From Clostridia bacterium (GTDB lineage Bacteria > Bacillota > Clostridia > Oscillospirales > RGIG577): 64,000 nt of DNA. Both the position numbers and the translations under genes were made by a program. Numbering within the stretch: position 1 is the first letter of the stretch; the number at the start of each line of letters is the position of its first letter. Of the stretch, positions 63,865 through 64,000 are shown piece after piece. The DNA lies in contig JAFQZS010000003.1 of NCBI GenBank assembly GCA_017405765.1, forward strand, positions 82,258 through 146,257, written 5' to 3'. The notes beneath the pieces are model-generated. The model was not told the origin of the DNA. It saw only the letters and a list, made by a program, of their open reading frames with translations, and made no database searches.

Positions 63865-64000
63865 GGCCGTCCCGAAAATTGTGTAAACCTCCGATAAGGT
63901 GTAAAATAGAAGCACCATATTGGAGGTTTAATTATGAGCAGCAGAAGAAAACGCAGTTCCGAGGAACGAGCACGGAGGGAGAAAATTCGTGAATTGCTGC
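63865..64000 (+). mobile_element. IS256-type insertion sequence, left end (partial)
   Basis: A terminal-repeat-like start GGCCGTCCCGAAAATTGTGT begins at 63865, as in IS256-family ends, followed 69 bp later by a transposase start. The rest of the element lies beyond the window, so neither the right terminal repeat nor the target duplication can be checked. Confidence 0.7.
63934..64000 (+). CDS. Mutator/IS256-family transposase (partial)
   Basis: The frame from ATG 63934 reads MSSRRKRSSEERARREKIRE, matching the basic N-terminus of clostridial IS256-family transposases (DDE type), and runs off the right edge after 22 codons. TGGAGG lies 8 nt before the ATG. The catalytic residues are outside the window. 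Confidence 0.65.
   Translation, partial: MSSRRKRSSEERARREKIRELL

Overview
The window looks like a chromosomal segment of an anaerobic, Gram-positive clostridium (Bacillota, Clostridia; probably gut-associated). This is inferred from AGGAGG-type ribosome binding sites, six S-layer-homology (SLH) surface proteins, a clostripain-type protease, CnaB adhesin repeats, FecR/CHASE2 signalling genes and a DUF4186 gene. There are no rRNA or tRNA genes and no CRISPR array. The window opens inside one mobile element and closes at the edge of another.

Layout. 1-2.75 kb is the end of an integrated element: two small leftward genes, a divergent control region with three equally built operators, an XRE-type repressor and a tyrosine integrase. 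2.5-3.4 kb has no gene but several strong hairpins and a structured leader. 3.4-7.8 kb encodes a CnaB-repeat/SLH adhesin. 7.9-11.5 kb carries a DUF4186 gene and an operon of three Cys-rich (zinc-finger) proteins. 11.6-12.7 kb is decayed DNA with remnants of a membrane protein and an ABC exporter. 12.8-27 kb is a metabolic region: a GldA-like dehydrogenase, three paralogous zinc alcohol dehydrogenases, an SDR, a cupin, two esterases, purine nucleoside phosphorylase, S-adenosylhomocysteine hydrolase, two PaaG-like crotonases flanking a lipoprotein, and IMP dehydrogenase.

27-64 kb is almost entirely cell-envelope and surface biology: a cell-wall amidase, a clostripain-like lipoprotein, and a three-gene cohesin/dockerin/SLH operon (32.2-37.6 kb). 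A transglutaminase-like protein, an SLH/Tp47-like protein under two palindromic operators and a subtilase follow. Next comes a signalling and surface cluster (42.5-49.1 kb): metallo-beta-lactamase fold, GAF-HD-GYP, FecR, CHASE2-adenylate cyclase and NHL-SLH. It is followed by an SLH-anchored M6-like metalloprotease, a 2314-residue secreted protein, and a secreted amidase that also carries SH3, FN3 and C-type-lectin-like domains. An IS256-type insertion sequence begins at the right edge.

The most interesting material is the surface programme. One operon pairs a cohesin-SLH protein with a dockerin protein and a second cohesin-like SLH protein, a minimal cellulosome-like display without an obvious enzyme. 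A nearby cluster joins a secreted FecR protein to a CHASE2 cyclase, a possible phosphodiesterase and a beta-propeller SLH protein. Four secreted proteins without SLH domains end in the same C-terminal module. Functions are assigned by reading protein motifs by eye; no database search was run.
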